DNA of 32,629 bases from Candidatus Thorarchaeota archaeon (GCA_030612365.1 JAUWOA010000013.1:1-32629); one strand, 5' to 3'. Positions 1 to 10,377 are shown, counted from the stretch's first letter. Notes: generated from the letters alone by a model not told the origin. Program-made: numbers and translations.

Positions 1-335
1 GCTTCCAGTTCCTTTAGTTTTCTATTGGCGGCTCTGATATCTCGCTGGATTTCATAAAGACGTCCTTCAACCTCTCTCTTCACCTGGACGATCTGCGTTG
101 AAGTGAGCCATAGCTCTCGATACTGTTCCACATGAGCGGCATCGTCTATCTCACCCTTCTGCAGCTTGAGGTCTAGCTCAGTGAGTTGACCCTGTACGAC
201 ACTGAGTTGAGCTTTCACTTCCCCATACGATTGTCTTAGCGCAATCCATTCTACACTGTATTGTGAAACCACCTCGCTAGGCTCAAGGTAGTATGGATCC
301 TCATCGTCGTGTCGCATTCCGTCGCCGTGACTCAT
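1..335 (-). CDS. Partial coiled-coil hypothetical protein, running off the left edge
   Basis: Manual reverse translation from ATG at 335..333 stays open to the window edge: MSHGDGMRHDDEDPYYLEPSEVVSQYSVEWIALRQSYGEVKAQLSVVQGQLTELDLKLQKGEIDD...; charged and helical. Not in the ORF track because it is truncated. Confidence 0.65.
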   Translation of the reverse strand, partial: MSHGDGMRHDDEDPYYLEPSEVVSQYSVEWIALRQSYGEVKAQLSVVQGQLTELDLKLQKGEIDDAAHVEQYRELWLTSTQIVQVKREVEGRLYEIQRDIRAANRKLKELE

Positions 336-470
336 CAAAACCAGCTCGTCATTAGCTAGGTGCATCTCTTAAGGAATTCTCTGATGCACTGTCTTTGTGT
401 GTGCATTTCCTTTTTCGTTTTGGCTTTCTGCCTTTTTGGACCGTACCTAGGGCGCCAACCTCTAGCTCGC

Positions 471-722
471 TTATTCCCATGAAGGAGCAGGGTCTAGTTT
501 TGCTTCCTTCTCCAAAGGTTCGCCAAGTTCCTCAATCGTTTCTTCAAGCTGTTCTGTCATGCTCAAGTTGAGCTTACCATCCTCAACCAAGTCAATGAGC
601 ATCCTGAAATTCCGTTCGACATTGAGAGTTTTTCCTCTTGCTGCGAACCACAGGTCTCCAAGCTGGAATTCAATCTCTAGGTAGTTGTCCTTCTTCTTAG
701 CTTTCTTCTCGGGGGTGCTCAT
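471..722 (-). CDS. Small hypothetical protein (83 aa)
   Basis: ORF with ATG start and plausible charged composition, in a gap between other genes. Confidence 0.5.
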   Translation of the reverse strand: MSTPEKKAKKKDNYLEIEFQLGDLWFAARGKTLNVERNFRMLIDLVEDGKLNLSMTEQLEETIEELGEPLEKEAKLDPAPSWE

Positions 723-813
723 AGTTAAAACCTTGAATTTCTAGCAACTTGATAACCTAATAAATTGTTCAGCTGACATTTGCTGATTACCAAAGCTTTT
801 AGCATACAAACAC

Positions 814-1350
814 ATGCAAGTGCGCTCCCCCGAGGTGGTGTGGCTGCCATCACAGTTGACAGTTGATTACACGAAATGTACTGGATGCAGAATCTGTGAG
901 CTAGCTTGTTCCGCAAAACACGAAGGCCGCTTCCAGCCAAGCTTGGCAAGACTCAAGATAATCCGATACGACGACTTGGGCATTGACATACCTAATGTCT
1001 GTGGGCCTTGCGAGGAAGCCCCTTGCGTTGAGGTGTGTCCTGTATATGCCATGAGGCGAGATCCGATATCTAAGATGGTCTTCCTCGACCATGACAAGTG
1101 CATTCTCTGCAAATCCTGCGTTGGTGCCTGTGTCAATGGAGTTATTCTGTTGGATACAGCAGAAATGCGCATCATCAAGTGCGACCACTGCGGTGGGGAT
1201 CCCGAGTGTGCCAAGGTCTGTCCGACCGGCGCAATTCAGTATGGGCCCATATCCAGTGCTACAACATTCGAACGCCATGGCAAGGTTACAAGTTATCTGC
1301 GAGAGATAGAACACAGCGCAGAAACACAGCTGTCCGATGGAGGATCCTAG
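814..1350 (+). CDS. Polyferredoxin-like 4Fe-4S protein, probable AOR electron-transfer partner
   Basis: Four Cys clusters: CTGCRICELAC, CGPCEEAPCVEVCP, CILCKSCVGAC, CDHCGGDPECAKVCP. Stop overlaps the start of the downstream AOR gene. Confidence 0.9.
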   Translation: MQVRSPEVVWLPSQLTVDYTKCTGCRICELACSAKHEGRFQPSLARLKIIRYDDLGIDIPNVCGPCEEAPCVEVCPVYAMRRDPISKMVFLDHDKCILCKSCVGACVNGVILLDTAEMRIIKCDHCGGDPECAKVCPTGAIQYGPISSATTFERHGKVTSYLREIEHSAETQLSDGGS

Positions 1351-3253
1351 ATTGGCAGCTGGTGGCTACACGGGGCGTATTCTTAGAGTCCAGCTTGGCG
1401 AAGGGAACTTCAAGGTTGAAAAGTTGCCCCCGGAGTGGATACGAGATTACATAGGCGGTGATGGCTTTGCAGCGAAACTGCTGTACGAGGAAGTACCCGC
1501 AAGATGTGATCCACTTAGCAGCCACAACAAGCTAATCATGAGCACCGGTCCGATAACAGGGACTCTTTGGCCAATGAGCGGGCGCACAGTATTTGTGTCA
1601 AAGGCCGCCCAAACGGGAATATGGGGGGAAAGCCACGTAGGCGGCTTCATTGGGCCCGAACTGAAGTATGCCGGATACGACATGTTGGTCATCGAAGGTC
1701 AGTCTGACAAACCTGTCTACATTCTAATCGAGGATTCGAACTTGCAGATTTTAGATGCTGGCAAGTTCTGGGGAATGAAAACCCATGAGGTTACTGCTGC
1801 CATCAAAAGGGAACATTGCGATCCTGACATCCAGATAGCAGCCGTGGGTCCAGCTGGTGAAAGGAAGGTCCGATTCTCGTCTCTTATCATAAATAATGCT
1901 CGAGCAGCTGGAAGGACTGGCATGGGGGCAGTCCTCGGTGCAAAAAACGTGAAAGCTATCGCAATAAGAGGCCATGGGGCCGTTGAAGTTAACGACCATG
2001 AAGCGTTTACTAAGCTCGCTAAAGCAGCGCATATGAGGGTCCGAACGAATCCACAGGCTCAAGAGATGGGTAAGTGGGGGACTTGGATTCTTACTGCTGT
2101 GAAACAGGAGATAGGCGAGCTTCCAACTTACAATCATCGCACCGGCGTGTTCCCCGGATGGGAGAAGCTGAGCGGGGACTACATACGCCCAAGGTACACA
2201 ATCTCCGATAGGGCTTGCTTCGGTTGCAGTCTTGGCTGCAAGAAGATGAACTATGTTCGAGAAGGTCCGTTTGCGGGTACATTGGGCGAAGGACCGGAGT
2301 ATGAAGGGTTGATGGCATTTGGCAGCAATCTTGGCATTGCAGATTACCCCACAACTCTGAAAGCGAACCAGATTTGCAACGAGTATGGAATGGATACTAT
2401 TTCTGCTGGAGCGACAATTGGTTTTGCGTTCGAGGCATTCGAGAACGGCTTAATCACCACGAAAGATACTGGTGGACTTCAACTGGAATGGGGTGATAGC
2501 CAAACTGTCATCGAACTACTGGAAATGATGGGTAAGCGAGAAGGCTTCGGCGATATCTTGGCAGAGGGAAGTCGGGCTGCTGCAAAGCGGTTAGGGCGAG
2601 GTACCGAACAGTATGCAATCCATGTTAAGGGTCTTGAAGTTTCCGGGCAGGACGGGCGTACACATCGCAGCATTGCTCTAGGGCATGCAACAGGAGCTCG
2701 AGGGGCGGACCATCTTCGGAGCTTGGTTGTCGTTGACCAGCTTGGTTACGAAAAAGTGGCCAGAGAGCGATGGGGCGCTGACAAGCTACCCGAGATAATC
2801 GACCCGTACACTGAGAAGTACAAGGCCACAGCGGTGGTTGAGAGCGAGAACGCCTACTGCATTCGAGATACTCTTATTGTCTGTTGGTATTCTGTGTCAT
2901 GGCCGCCCATCTTCTGGATGAAGGATTTCGCGGACATGTTGCCTTTAGCTACTGGTGAGAAGTCGTTGGGTGATGTCAAGAACCTCACAAGGATCGCGGA
3001 AAGACAGGTAACCCTCAAACGGCTCTTCAATACACGGGAGGGAATCACTAGAGCTGATGATAATCTTCCAAGGCGGTTCACTCACGATCCAATGCCCGAG
3101 GGGCCTGGTAAGGGACAGACCGTAGATCTTGAGCCGATGCTAGATGACTACTACCGGCTCAGAGGTTGGGACTTGGAAACTGGTCTACCTACTGAGCAGA
3201 AAATACGTTCACTGTCCCTAGAATGGACAAAGAAATACGCACCAAGTCATTGA
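1337..3253 (+). CDS. Aldehyde:ferredoxin oxidoreductase (tungstopterin AOR family)
   Basis: N-terminal GGYTGRILRVQL...DYIGGDGFAAKLLYEE, GPITGTLWPMSGR, RAAGRTGMGAVLGAKNVKAIA and the CFGCSLGCKK cluster are typical of AOR. Confidence 0.95.
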   Translation: MEDPRLAAGGYTGRILRVQLGEGNFKVEKLPPEWIRDYIGGDGFAAKLLYEEVPARCDPLSSHNKLIMSTGPITGTLWPMSGRTVFVSKAAQTGIWGESHVGGFIGPELKYAGYDMLVIEGQSDKPVYILIEDSNLQILDAGKFWGMKTHEVTAAIKREHCDPDIQIAAVGPAGERKVRFSSLIINNARAAGRTGMGAVLGAKNVKAIAIRGHGAVEVNDHEAFTKLAKAAHMRVRTNPQAQEMGKWGTWILTAVKQEIGELPTYNHRTGVFPGWEKLSGDYIRPRYTISDRACFGCSLGCKKMNYVREGPFAGTLGEGPEYEGLMAFGSNLGIADYPTTLKANQICNEYGMDTISAGATIGFAFEAFENGLITTKDTGGLQLEWGDSQTVIELLEMMGKREGFGDILAEGSRAAAKRLGRGTEQYAIHVKGLEVSGQDGRTHRSIALGHATGARGADHLRSLVVVDQLGYEKVARERWGADKLPEIIDPYTEKYKATAVVESENAYCIRDTLIVCWYSVSWPPIFWMKDFADMLPLATGEKSLGDVKNLTRIAERQVTLKRLFNTREGITRADDNLPRRFTHDPMPEGPGKGQTVDLEPMLDDYYRLRGWDLETGLPTEQKIRSLSLEWTKKYAPSH

Positions 3254-3297
3254 AGGTATGGCGTAGCCAAGAGATGAATCCCAAAGAAACGGGGATG

Positions 3298-3510
3298 CTA
3301 TTGTCGGGGAATTGACAAGTAAAGTATGTCCTCATAGCCAAGTATGCCAAACCCACTTGGGTTCTCTAGATTAACATGGTCATCGAAAACTTCCTTGACT
3401 CTTACGTTCGGAATCTTCGCCAGAGTATCCTTCTGCATGTATCGCAGGTAGACAGTAAAAGTCGCCCCGGTTCCCTTCAGTTCTTGGAATACATTCCTCC
3501 AATCAGTCAC
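3298..3510 (-). CDS. Small hypothetical protein (70 aa)
   Basis: Short ORF MTDWRNVFQELKGTGATFTVYLRY...; no family recognised. Confidence 0.4.
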   Translation of the reverse strand: MTDWRNVFQELKGTGATFTVYLRYMQKDTLAKIPNVRVKEVFDDHVNLENPSGFGILGYEDILYLSIPRQ

Positions 3511-3545
3511 AAAGTATGCCTCCAGTATTGGCTAGCTAAGTCGGT

Positions 3546-4031
3546 CTACGTTTGCTTAATAGTTATTCTCTTAGGGCTAGTGTTATTTTCTGCTATGACA
3601 GGGGTCAAACCCAATTCCGAGAGAATTCCTCGGATACTTCCGTCGGGCTTGCCAAGTCCTGTGAATCGGAACAGATGCGTTCCACAGCCTCTAGTGCAGT
3701 CCGAAGATCCAAAGCCCCTTGGTCCCGCCATGAATTGGGGCGACTTGTTCATTTCTCTTGCTAGATTGCATTCTGCCTTGCGACTGGCTTCGGCCCAAAT
3801 TGCACGAAGGGGACTCGCGTTTGCTTTCAGAAGATAGTCGATGTGCCAGTGTACGGCTTTCTCATCCGTGAAGTGCCGCCTGATTCTATTTTCCAGGTTG
3901 GTTGATCCCGTTCCCGTTGCCGCCCCCACATAAATCCAGATTCCCTTCTGAAACCAGACTTGACCCAATGCACCTACGGTAGTTGTAAGGTTCTTCTCGA
4001 TTTGAATCACAAGTGCATACACACCTTTCAT
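3546..4031 (-). CDS. DUF123 / GIY-YIG-nuclease-like protein
   Basis: MKGVYALVIQI...GIWIYVGAATGTGSTNLENRIRRHF...KAVHWHIDYLL resembles the archaeal DUF123 (COG1833) family. Confidence 0.85.
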   Translation of the reverse strand: MKGVYALVIQIEKNLTTTVGALGQVWFQKGIWIYVGAATGTGSTNLENRIRRHFTDEKAVHWHIDYLLKANASPLRAIWAEASRKAECNLAREMNKSPQFMAGPRGFGSSDCTRGCGTHLFRFTGLGKPDGSIRGILSELGLTPVIAENNTSPKRITIKQT

Positions 4032-4153
4032 CTTTCTGCCTCATCGATGAGAACTCTTATTTCTTGCACTGGAACAGTGGTTTGAATTCCGCTGATAAGG
4101 CTCTCGTCGTCGATATTATCATAAGGATTGGAAGGGGTTCTCTTAGATGGACG

Positions 4154-5101
4154 ATGAGTGCGAAAGAGATTGTACCCGGTATTCATGTTGTAAAGGGCAA
4201 ATTTGCCGATGAGTTTGGTTTCATCGCTAGCTACCTTGTGGTAGATGATGGTGAGATTCTAGTCATAGACCCCGGAACAGCTGGAGACCCCGGAAAGGCA
4301 ATTCTGAAGGCGATAAAGGACCTCGGCCTTAGTCATAGGAAGGATGTTGTGGGCATACTGTGCACACATGGACATCCGGATCACATCGGCGGTGCTGCAC
4401 GCTTGCATAAGGCGACGGGCGCTCCTGTAATGATTCATAGGAACGACGCTGAGCTACTAAGTACGCCTCAGGTGTTTATCAAAGAGCGACTCAGGATGGA
4501 CTTTGCGGGGCGTGTTGCAATGAAATTTGACAAGAGTCCATTACGAGTCAACTTTCGAGGAATCGAGACAGACCGTTTCATTGAGGATGGAAACACAATC
4601 CGAGTGGGAGGTACAGCTCTAACAGTCATCCTGACAGGTGGACATTGCTCTGGGCACTGTGTCTTTTACGATGCCGCAAGGAAAGCATTGTTTTCAGGCG
4701 ATGAGGTCAACAACTTTCCAAATGATCCTAGGAAATTCTACGTTGACCTAACCGGCAGTCTCTCAGCTAAGCTGGCTGCAATTGAACATCTTCGGACACT
4801 GGATATTGAATTCCTTCTACCTGCTCATGATGTAGCTCATATCCTGCGTGATGTTTCCCTACAGTTCGAGGAGGTCAGCAATGGAGTTATCCAATTTCAG
4901 GACTTCTTGCTGGAACACATCTCCTTGAGAGGTGATGCAGATGTCAATCAACTGACATACGACATGATACGGGCCCGGAGTGTACCAGTTCCACAGAGTA
5001 ATCCTGCATTGCTGCCCACAACAATACAAGTTGCGCTGAAAGCACTTGAAAAAGCTGGGCTTATTCGAGAAGACAACCACGGAGTCTGGCACCCCGCTTG
5101 A
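4154..5101 (+). CDS. Metallo-beta-lactamase-fold hydrolase
   Basis: THGHPDHIGG (HxHxDH), GGHCSGHCVFYD, SGDEV, LLPAHD motifs. Start ATG 4154 (MSAKEIVPGIHVVKGKF) preferred over ORF start 4013, which overlaps the opposite gene. Confidence 0.9.
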   Translation: MSAKEIVPGIHVVKGKFADEFGFIASYLVVDDGEILVIDPGTAGDPGKAILKAIKDLGLSHRKDVVGILCTHGHPDHIGGAARLHKATGAPVMIHRNDAELLSTPQVFIKERLRMDFAGRVAMKFDKSPLRVNFRGIETDRFIEDGNTIRVGGTALTVILTGGHCSGHCVFYDAARKALFSGDEVNNFPNDPRKFYVDLTGSLSAKLAAIEHLRTLDIEFLLPAHDVAHILRDVSLQFEEVSNGVIQFQDFLLEHISLRGDADVNQLTYDMIRARSVPVPQSNPALLPTTIQVALKALEKAGLIREDNHGVWHPA

Positions 5102-5241
5102 TTCCCTTCAATGTACAATCGAGTTAGATTCAAAAGATACCCCCCCAAAAGTCCCTCACCAGAAACCAGAGCAGTATCGGGCAGCACTGTTCATAGTTTC
5201 TGCTAACCTATGAGTTACAAGATCGTTGAGGAGACCGATTG

Positions 5242-7860
5242 ATGAGTGGACCATCCAGAAAAAAGGTGCAAGCTCCAAGCACCATTGAGGCAATCAGAAT
5301 GGCTTCGGCCTCGGTACTTGGAGTTTCCACAAGCCGTGGGAACCCCCTTGGCAGTGCAATAGGCTCTGGTAGCATGATGGAACAGAACTCCCAAGCTGTT
5401 GCCATGAATATATCGTCTCTAATCTTCGCAATTAGGAACGCTCTAAGAAAAACAGAAGGTCTGGAGCTACTCTCATTGGTATGGAACCTCGATCGTGCTC
5501 AAGGCTCTGAAGTTCTCCCAGAACAGCTCTCCATCGCTGGTGCATTATCAAACGAGGTTAGTTCTCATGTGTGTGTGCTGAGCTGGGAAGAGGGCATTGT
5601 AGATCCGTTCAAGATTGACAGTCATATGCAGAGATTATCAAAGAAGATTGCAGACGTGGAGGCTGCAGTTATCAATAACAACTTAGACTACGAAACCGAT
5701 GGGATGGCCATACTAGGCAAGTTCGTAGATCGCTTGAATAGCGTTGTCTTTGTTGAAATGATGGACCGTCAGTTCAAGAGTTCATGGGATTCGATTCAGC
5801 TGAAACCTGAAAACATCGACGAGGAAGTTGTCATCAAATTGCAGTACCGAGACGACTTCACAACGTTGCCTCCCGGGATGACAATACTAGAACGCACCGA
5901 CCTTAGGTTTGAGTTTCCTCAATTGAGCGAGATAGATACTATCCAGCACTTCAAACAAAGAATCCTGACGCCTCTAGCTATTGAAACGATATCATCAAGC
6001 ATTGCCAATACGGGCAGAGCGATTCTAAGCGAGTTGAACACATTCGCCTACGGCATAGAAGAGGTGGATATCGTGCGCGCATCGATTGCTGCCCTTGTTC
6101 GGTTTCTTGGAAGTGAGCAAGCGGAAATACGCGAACTCGATTCACTCAAGAAGAGGACAAACGAGTTTGCTAAGCTCCTAGTTGACACTGTTGATTCGTT
6201 TGAAGTGATTATTGAGCAGCACGTTGGTTCTGGACTCACACTATCGCTCTCTGAACACAAATCCAAGCTCAATTCCGAGATAGAATCTGACAAGACGCAG
6301 TTTGATGGATTCAAGGTTGAACTCGCGAAGGACCTTGTGAGTTATATGATGGAGTCCGTTGAACGTGAGTTCCCCGTTGACGACAAGCTGAGGGCATGGC
6401 AACTGAAGAGCACCATGAGATATTTCGTCGTTCATGCTAAGAAAGTGTCTCAGTACTTCGTGCTGGATTTACAGCAATATCTGATTGTGGGGACAACCAG
6501 AAGAGCGATATTCGAAACTATGCGGGCTTTCCGGGATGAGATGTCAAGTCAAGAGATGGGTCCCACTGAAACTATGCTATTCTACAAGTTCTTCGATGAC
6601 TTGCATAGTCAACTGAATGCGGTCATTGGTAAGAAGGCATTCGAAGGCTCTAAGCACAATCACCCTGCTGAGTTGATCAGCGTGATTGTCAATGATATCC
6701 AGAAGTCATTTGAAAAGATGGATGCATGGGCCTTGATAAGATTCAGCGACGTGGCTCAGATTGTTCGCTCTGAAATCGAGAGCAACCACTCGGCTGGAGT
6801 CAAGGATGGCAGTGCCACACTCTCAGAAACCGGCATAGCACTTCAGAATTTGCTTTCAGACTTCGAAACCCTTGTAGCAGATGTAGTGCCCGATGTAGCG
6901 GACCACCTCCTAAGCAAGGCATTGATTTCAAAGGCTATTGATGCAGTTCTAGATGAAGCCTTTGACCTGGCGGAAGCGCTTCTGTCGATAATAGAACAAC
7001 AAAGTGAGAAACCCGAGATGTGGAAAACTGAGGCTCGGCTTTGGGTTGAGGACTTTCGCATTCAAGGAATGGATGATAACCTCTCCAGCAAGCTGATGGA
7101 TTTCCTACAGTTTATTCATGATAAGGCCGGACGCAGGGGAACTGCACGGTCAATAGTTGAGCGAATTGCCAGCGAAGCTAATGTGCGAGAACAGGAGTAT
7201 CAGATTCTGGTTCAGAATTGGGAACAAGAACGCCAAGAAATAGAGACTGAGAATGCCAAGATACGGGTTCACAACGAGAAGAGGGATGCTCTGATTCAGC
7301 AGGCTCAATCCCAATTCAAAGAGGAAACGGCTGAGTACGAGTCAATCCAGGAGAAACAAAGACTTGCTCAAGCATCTCTTGATAGCACCGGCATCATTAT
7401 CCCCGACAAACCTAATGCTCCTCGGAGCATGGAATCGCGCATTGCTGAAGTTGATGATGAGTACTCACCCGGCCTTTCAGAACGTTCGATTCCACCCAAA
7501 CCCGAGCTTTCACAAGAAACGTTCCTCTACATCGAGCTGCGCGACACCATAACAAAGACGCTCTCAATGATGAATGAGAGTCAAGAGAAGATGGAATCCA
7601 TTTTCCTTGAAAGGTTGAAGCAACTCCAATCCGAGGGGTCGACAGCCACCGAAACAATCTTTCTCAGCATTGATGACGAGCTTCTTGAGTATCTGATGAG
7701 TTCGGTCATAAGAGGGTTGAGTAGACTACTTCCGCGGCCAACAAGAGCATACCTCAGAAATCCCGATTCTCCTGACATCATCTACGTTGTGACGTATGAA
7801 CAAAAAGGAAGTGAACTCACAATCAAAATCGGTGGAAGCAAAATGGGAGGTGCAGTCTAG
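5242..7860 (+). CDS. Large uncharacterised helical/coiled-coil protein (~872 aa), first gene of a coupled pair
   Basis: Long ORF with a GAGGAG Shine-Dalgarno at ~5228 and ATG 5242. Mostly helical with a central coiled coil (EYQILVQNWEQERQEIETENAKIRVHNEKRDALIQQAQSQFKEE). No family recognised. Confidence 0.85.
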   Translation: MSGPSRKKVQAPSTIEAIRMASASVLGVSTSRGNPLGSAIGSGSMMEQNSQAVAMNISSLIFAIRNALRKTEGLELLSLVWNLDRAQGSEVLPEQLSIAGALSNEVSSHVCVLSWEEGIVDPFKIDSHMQRLSKKIADVEAAVINNNLDYETDGMAILGKFVDRLNSVVFVEMMDRQFKSSWDSIQLKPENIDEEVVIKLQYRDDFTTLPPGMTILERTDLRFEFPQLSEIDTIQHFKQRILTPLAIETISSSIANTGRAILSELNTFAYGIEEVDIVRASIAALVRFLGSEQAEIRELDSLKKRTNEFAKLLVDTVDSFEVIIEQHVGSGLTLSLSEHKSKLNSEIESDKTQFDGFKVELAKDLVSYMMESVEREFPVDDKLRAWQLKSTMRYFVVHAKKVSQYFVLDLQQYLIVGTTRRAIFETMRAFRDEMSSQEMGPTETMLFYKFFDDLHSQLNAVIGKKAFEGSKHNHPAELISVIVNDIQKSFEKMDAWALIRFSDVAQIVRSEIESNHSAGVKDGSATLSETGIALQNLLSDFETLVADVVPDVADHLLSKALISKAIDAVLDEAFDLAEALLSIIEQQSEKPEMWKTEARLWVEDFRIQGMDDNLSSKLMDFLQFIHDKAGRRGTARSIVERIASEANVREQEYQILVQNWEQERQEIETENAKIRVHNEKRDALIQQAQSQFKEETAEYESIQEKQRLAQASLDSTGIIIPDKPNAPRSMESRIAEVDDEYSPGLSERSIPPKPELSQETFLYIELRDTITKTLSMMNESQEKMESIFLERLKQLQSEGSTATETIFLSIDDELLEYLMSSVIRGLSRLLPRPTRAYLRNPDSPDIIYVVTYEQKGSELTIKIGGSKMGGAV

Positions 7861-10310
7861 TGGCAAGTTCATGGATTCTCAAGACTAGGCAGATGTCCGA
7901 GGCTGGAAAGGAGATTCTTCTGAGAGAAGCGCTTGTCAACCACATGCGGAGCAATAGAGATCGTCAGCTCTTGATGGAAATTGCAGAAGGTCCTCGACCC
8001 ATGGAGGATATCCTGTCTTTCTTTGCATCATTCTGGTTGTACCATTACCAAGGTGTTAAGCTGATAGGGTTTGATGAGGCGCAAGACCTTACTATCGAGC
8101 TTAAGGACGAAGCAACGCGCGAGGAACGTCGTCAGCTTGAGCTAGAGATTCGGCAGCTGCTCGGTGTCAAATTTCAAGCGGAGATTGATGTATCCCGACT
8201 TGTAAGTGAGTTCTTCATCAATGCCGTAGAAACGATAGGCGGCAAGAGTGCAACTGATCAAAGCACGAAGGATGTGGCACTATCCTTGGTGAAGGAATAT
8301 CTTGGAAAGATACCGACTGACTATTCGCCAAATCATGACATTGATTTCATCAACGAAGTAACTGGCTGGGGCGCAGCATGGCGGCGAGAACTCTACGCAA
8401 AGGCGTCTGGCCTGAAAGAAACCGCTCTTTCTTTGAGGGATGAATTGCTCAGGCCCAGAGATGAAGAAACTGCTGAAATCACGGTTCTAACTCGTGGTCT
8501 GAGCCAAATTTCCGGAACTGCCAAGTATGCAGAGGGACGGCCCATGCAATCCATCTCTAACTCAACTTGGAATACCATTGCTGACGCCGTGCTGAAACGA
8601 TTAGGCCAGAGTCCTGTGGAAATACAGGCGATACGAGCTGCCCACGAGTTGAAGCTTGATTTAGTCGAAGCTGTCGAAATCGATCTCGAAACGCCCACAA
8701 CGCTTGAGGAGTATGAGGCAAAGATGGGTCAAGTAGTCGCGAAGCACTTGAGTGAGATGATTAAGGCGGAGCCTGACAGCATCTACAACATGCTATCACA
8801 GTTGCTTCAGATCAACTCTAGCGATATTCAAGCAGCGCTGCGAGTGAAGGGCATCAAAGACATTTCACAGCTAGCGGATGGTTTGATGAGTGTGGCTGAG
8901 CCGTCTACTGTCAAAATCGAAAGCCCCTCAATCAACAAGGAAGAACTTGAGGCAATGGAGCGGTCGTTGAGACGACTTGAGAAACTTGAAACCACCCTCC
9001 AAAAGCAGGTTAAAGGCATGATGAAAGCAAAAGGGTGGAGAGCATCAGAGATAGATAAGATATCATTGGACCTTCTTACTAAGGATCGCAGCACTCTGAT
9101 GGGCATTGAGGTTCAAGTGCTGGAAACCCTTGAATCAAAGATGCGTGTTCCCTCTCCAGAGGACCTCAAATTACTCATCAAGCAGCGCGAGCAAGTACAT
9201 GATGGCGCTCTAAGTTCACTGGGTATGGCCTCCGTTTCTGACATAAGTCATCAACTCAGGCAAGAAGAAGTCGCGAGAGCTATCAAGCTAGACTTGGTCT
9301 GGCATTTCACCATAGGTCTGTTGACGAATCTCACACGCATAGTGGAAACCTACATGCGATCGAAGCAAGACATGCTCCGCATGAAGGCGTTACTCAAGAG
9401 CATTTATGAAGATACAGAAACCGAGCTTCAATTCCTGCGCGAGGAGATATTGATTGACCTTACAGCTATCCGCATCTACGAGCTAAAATGTGTGCATCCT
9501 GAACTCGATGCGTCAACACTAAGCGCATGGATGCATGCACGTTTGGCAAGTAGGGCATTGGATGCTGCTTCTTCGAACCTTGAATCAACGCCAAGTCCAG
9601 TATTCGAGGGTGTAGTGGAAACCCCTCTCGTCCGGGATGGCCTTACGTTTGATAATTACGCCATCGCATATGATGTAATGCATCGCTTCTTGAAACAGGA
9701 ACGGTCTGAAAAGGCGGCAAAAGAGGAGCTGGCCATTGACGCAAAACGACAACAGCAAAAGCTCGCTGAGCGCAAAAAGGCATCGCTCGATGCGCTATCC
9801 TTTGTTTACACAAAGGCCCATACCGTCTTCAGGGCAATAGTCCGGGTAGGAACCGCAGGTCTGGAGTGGACAGCAAACGACGATACAAAGCTCGCTAACC
9901 TTCTTGCATTCTATGTGCGAACAAGCCGAGGACGTTCTGTCTGCACCAATTGCGGTGCAATACCTAAAGAGGGAGCTTGCTCTGAACATGGTTCCAACCA
10001 TATGATTCAGTGCAAGGATTTGGACAGTCTTGCTGTGTTCGTGATGCGATCCATTTCTGACATAAAGAGAGGTCTGATTGGCTCCAAAGCCGAAGCCATG
10101 ACGTGGGATGAGGCCAGGGTCATTGTCCAGAGAGAAATTGGGAATCTGAAGAGGAGCGGCAAATTGACGTCCAAGACGAATTTGAATGCAATGCTCCCAG
10201 GTGAGATAAATTACATTGTGGGGCCCGCACTAGCTAAGGTGATAGGGCAGTACTTCAACAACTCGCTGCAGTACGCAGCACGACGTGCTAATTTGGCGAA
10301 ATCCTATTAA
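7860..10310 (+). CDS. Large uncharacterised helical protein with C-terminal zinc-ribbon-like motif (816 aa), second gene of a coupled pair
   Basis: GTG start overlaps the previous TAG by one base (TAGTG). Long helical ORF. CTNCGAIPKEGACSEHG motif at ~9942-9992. Confidence 0.85.
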   Translation: MASSWILKTRQMSEAGKEILLREALVNHMRSNRDRQLLMEIAEGPRPMEDILSFFASFWLYHYQGVKLIGFDEAQDLTIELKDEATREERRQLELEIRQLLGVKFQAEIDVSRLVSEFFINAVETIGGKSATDQSTKDVALSLVKEYLGKIPTDYSPNHDIDFINEVTGWGAAWRRELYAKASGLKETALSLRDELLRPRDEETAEITVLTRGLSQISGTAKYAEGRPMQSISNSTWNTIADAVLKRLGQSPVEIQAIRAAHELKLDLVEAVEIDLETPTTLEEYEAKMGQVVAKHLSEMIKAEPDSIYNMLSQLLQINSSDIQAALRVKGIKDISQLADGLMSVAEPSTVKIESPSINKEELEAMERSLRRLEKLETTLQKQVKGMMKAKGWRASEIDKISLDLLTKDRSTLMGIEVQVLETLESKMRVPSPEDLKLLIKQREQVHDGALSSLGMASVSDISHQLRQEEVARAIKLDLVWHFTIGLLTNLTRIVETYMRSKQDMLRMKALLKSIYEDTETELQFLREEILIDLTAIRIYELKCVHPELDASTLSAWMHARLASRALDAASSNLESTPSPVFEGVVETPLVRDGLTFDNYAIAYDVMHRFLKQERSEKAAKEELAIDAKRQQQKLAERKKASLDALSFVYTKAHTVFRAIVRVGTAGLEWTANDDTKLANLLAFYVRTSRGRSVCTNCGAIPKEGACSEHGSNHMIQCKDLDSLAVFVMRSISDIKRGLIGSKAEAMTWDEARVIVQREIGNLKRSGKLTSKTNLNAMLPGEINYIVGPALAKVIGQYFNNSLQYAARRANLAKSY

Positions 10311-10332
10311 TCTGAAACTCTCAAGCGGAACC

Positions 10333-10340
10333 TTTTATAC
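10333..10340 (+). promoter_or_regulatory. Candidate archaeal TATA box for the DapA-Fae pair
   Basis: AAGCGGAACCTTTTATAC with purine-rich upstream bases, ~38 nt before ATG 10378; an AGGTG SD-like element lies at 10366-10370. Confidence 0.4.
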
Positions 10341-10377
10341 GACCGCACAGCCCGCGAAGCCTGTCAGGTGGTTCTTG

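Noticed and set aside
867-1314. Minus-strand ORFs of 115 and 137 aa
   Set aside because: Antisense to the polyferredoxin gene with four intact Cys clusters.
3376-3837. 153-aa plus ORF
   Set aside because: Overlaps the DUF123 gene on the opposite strand, which has recognisable family motifs.
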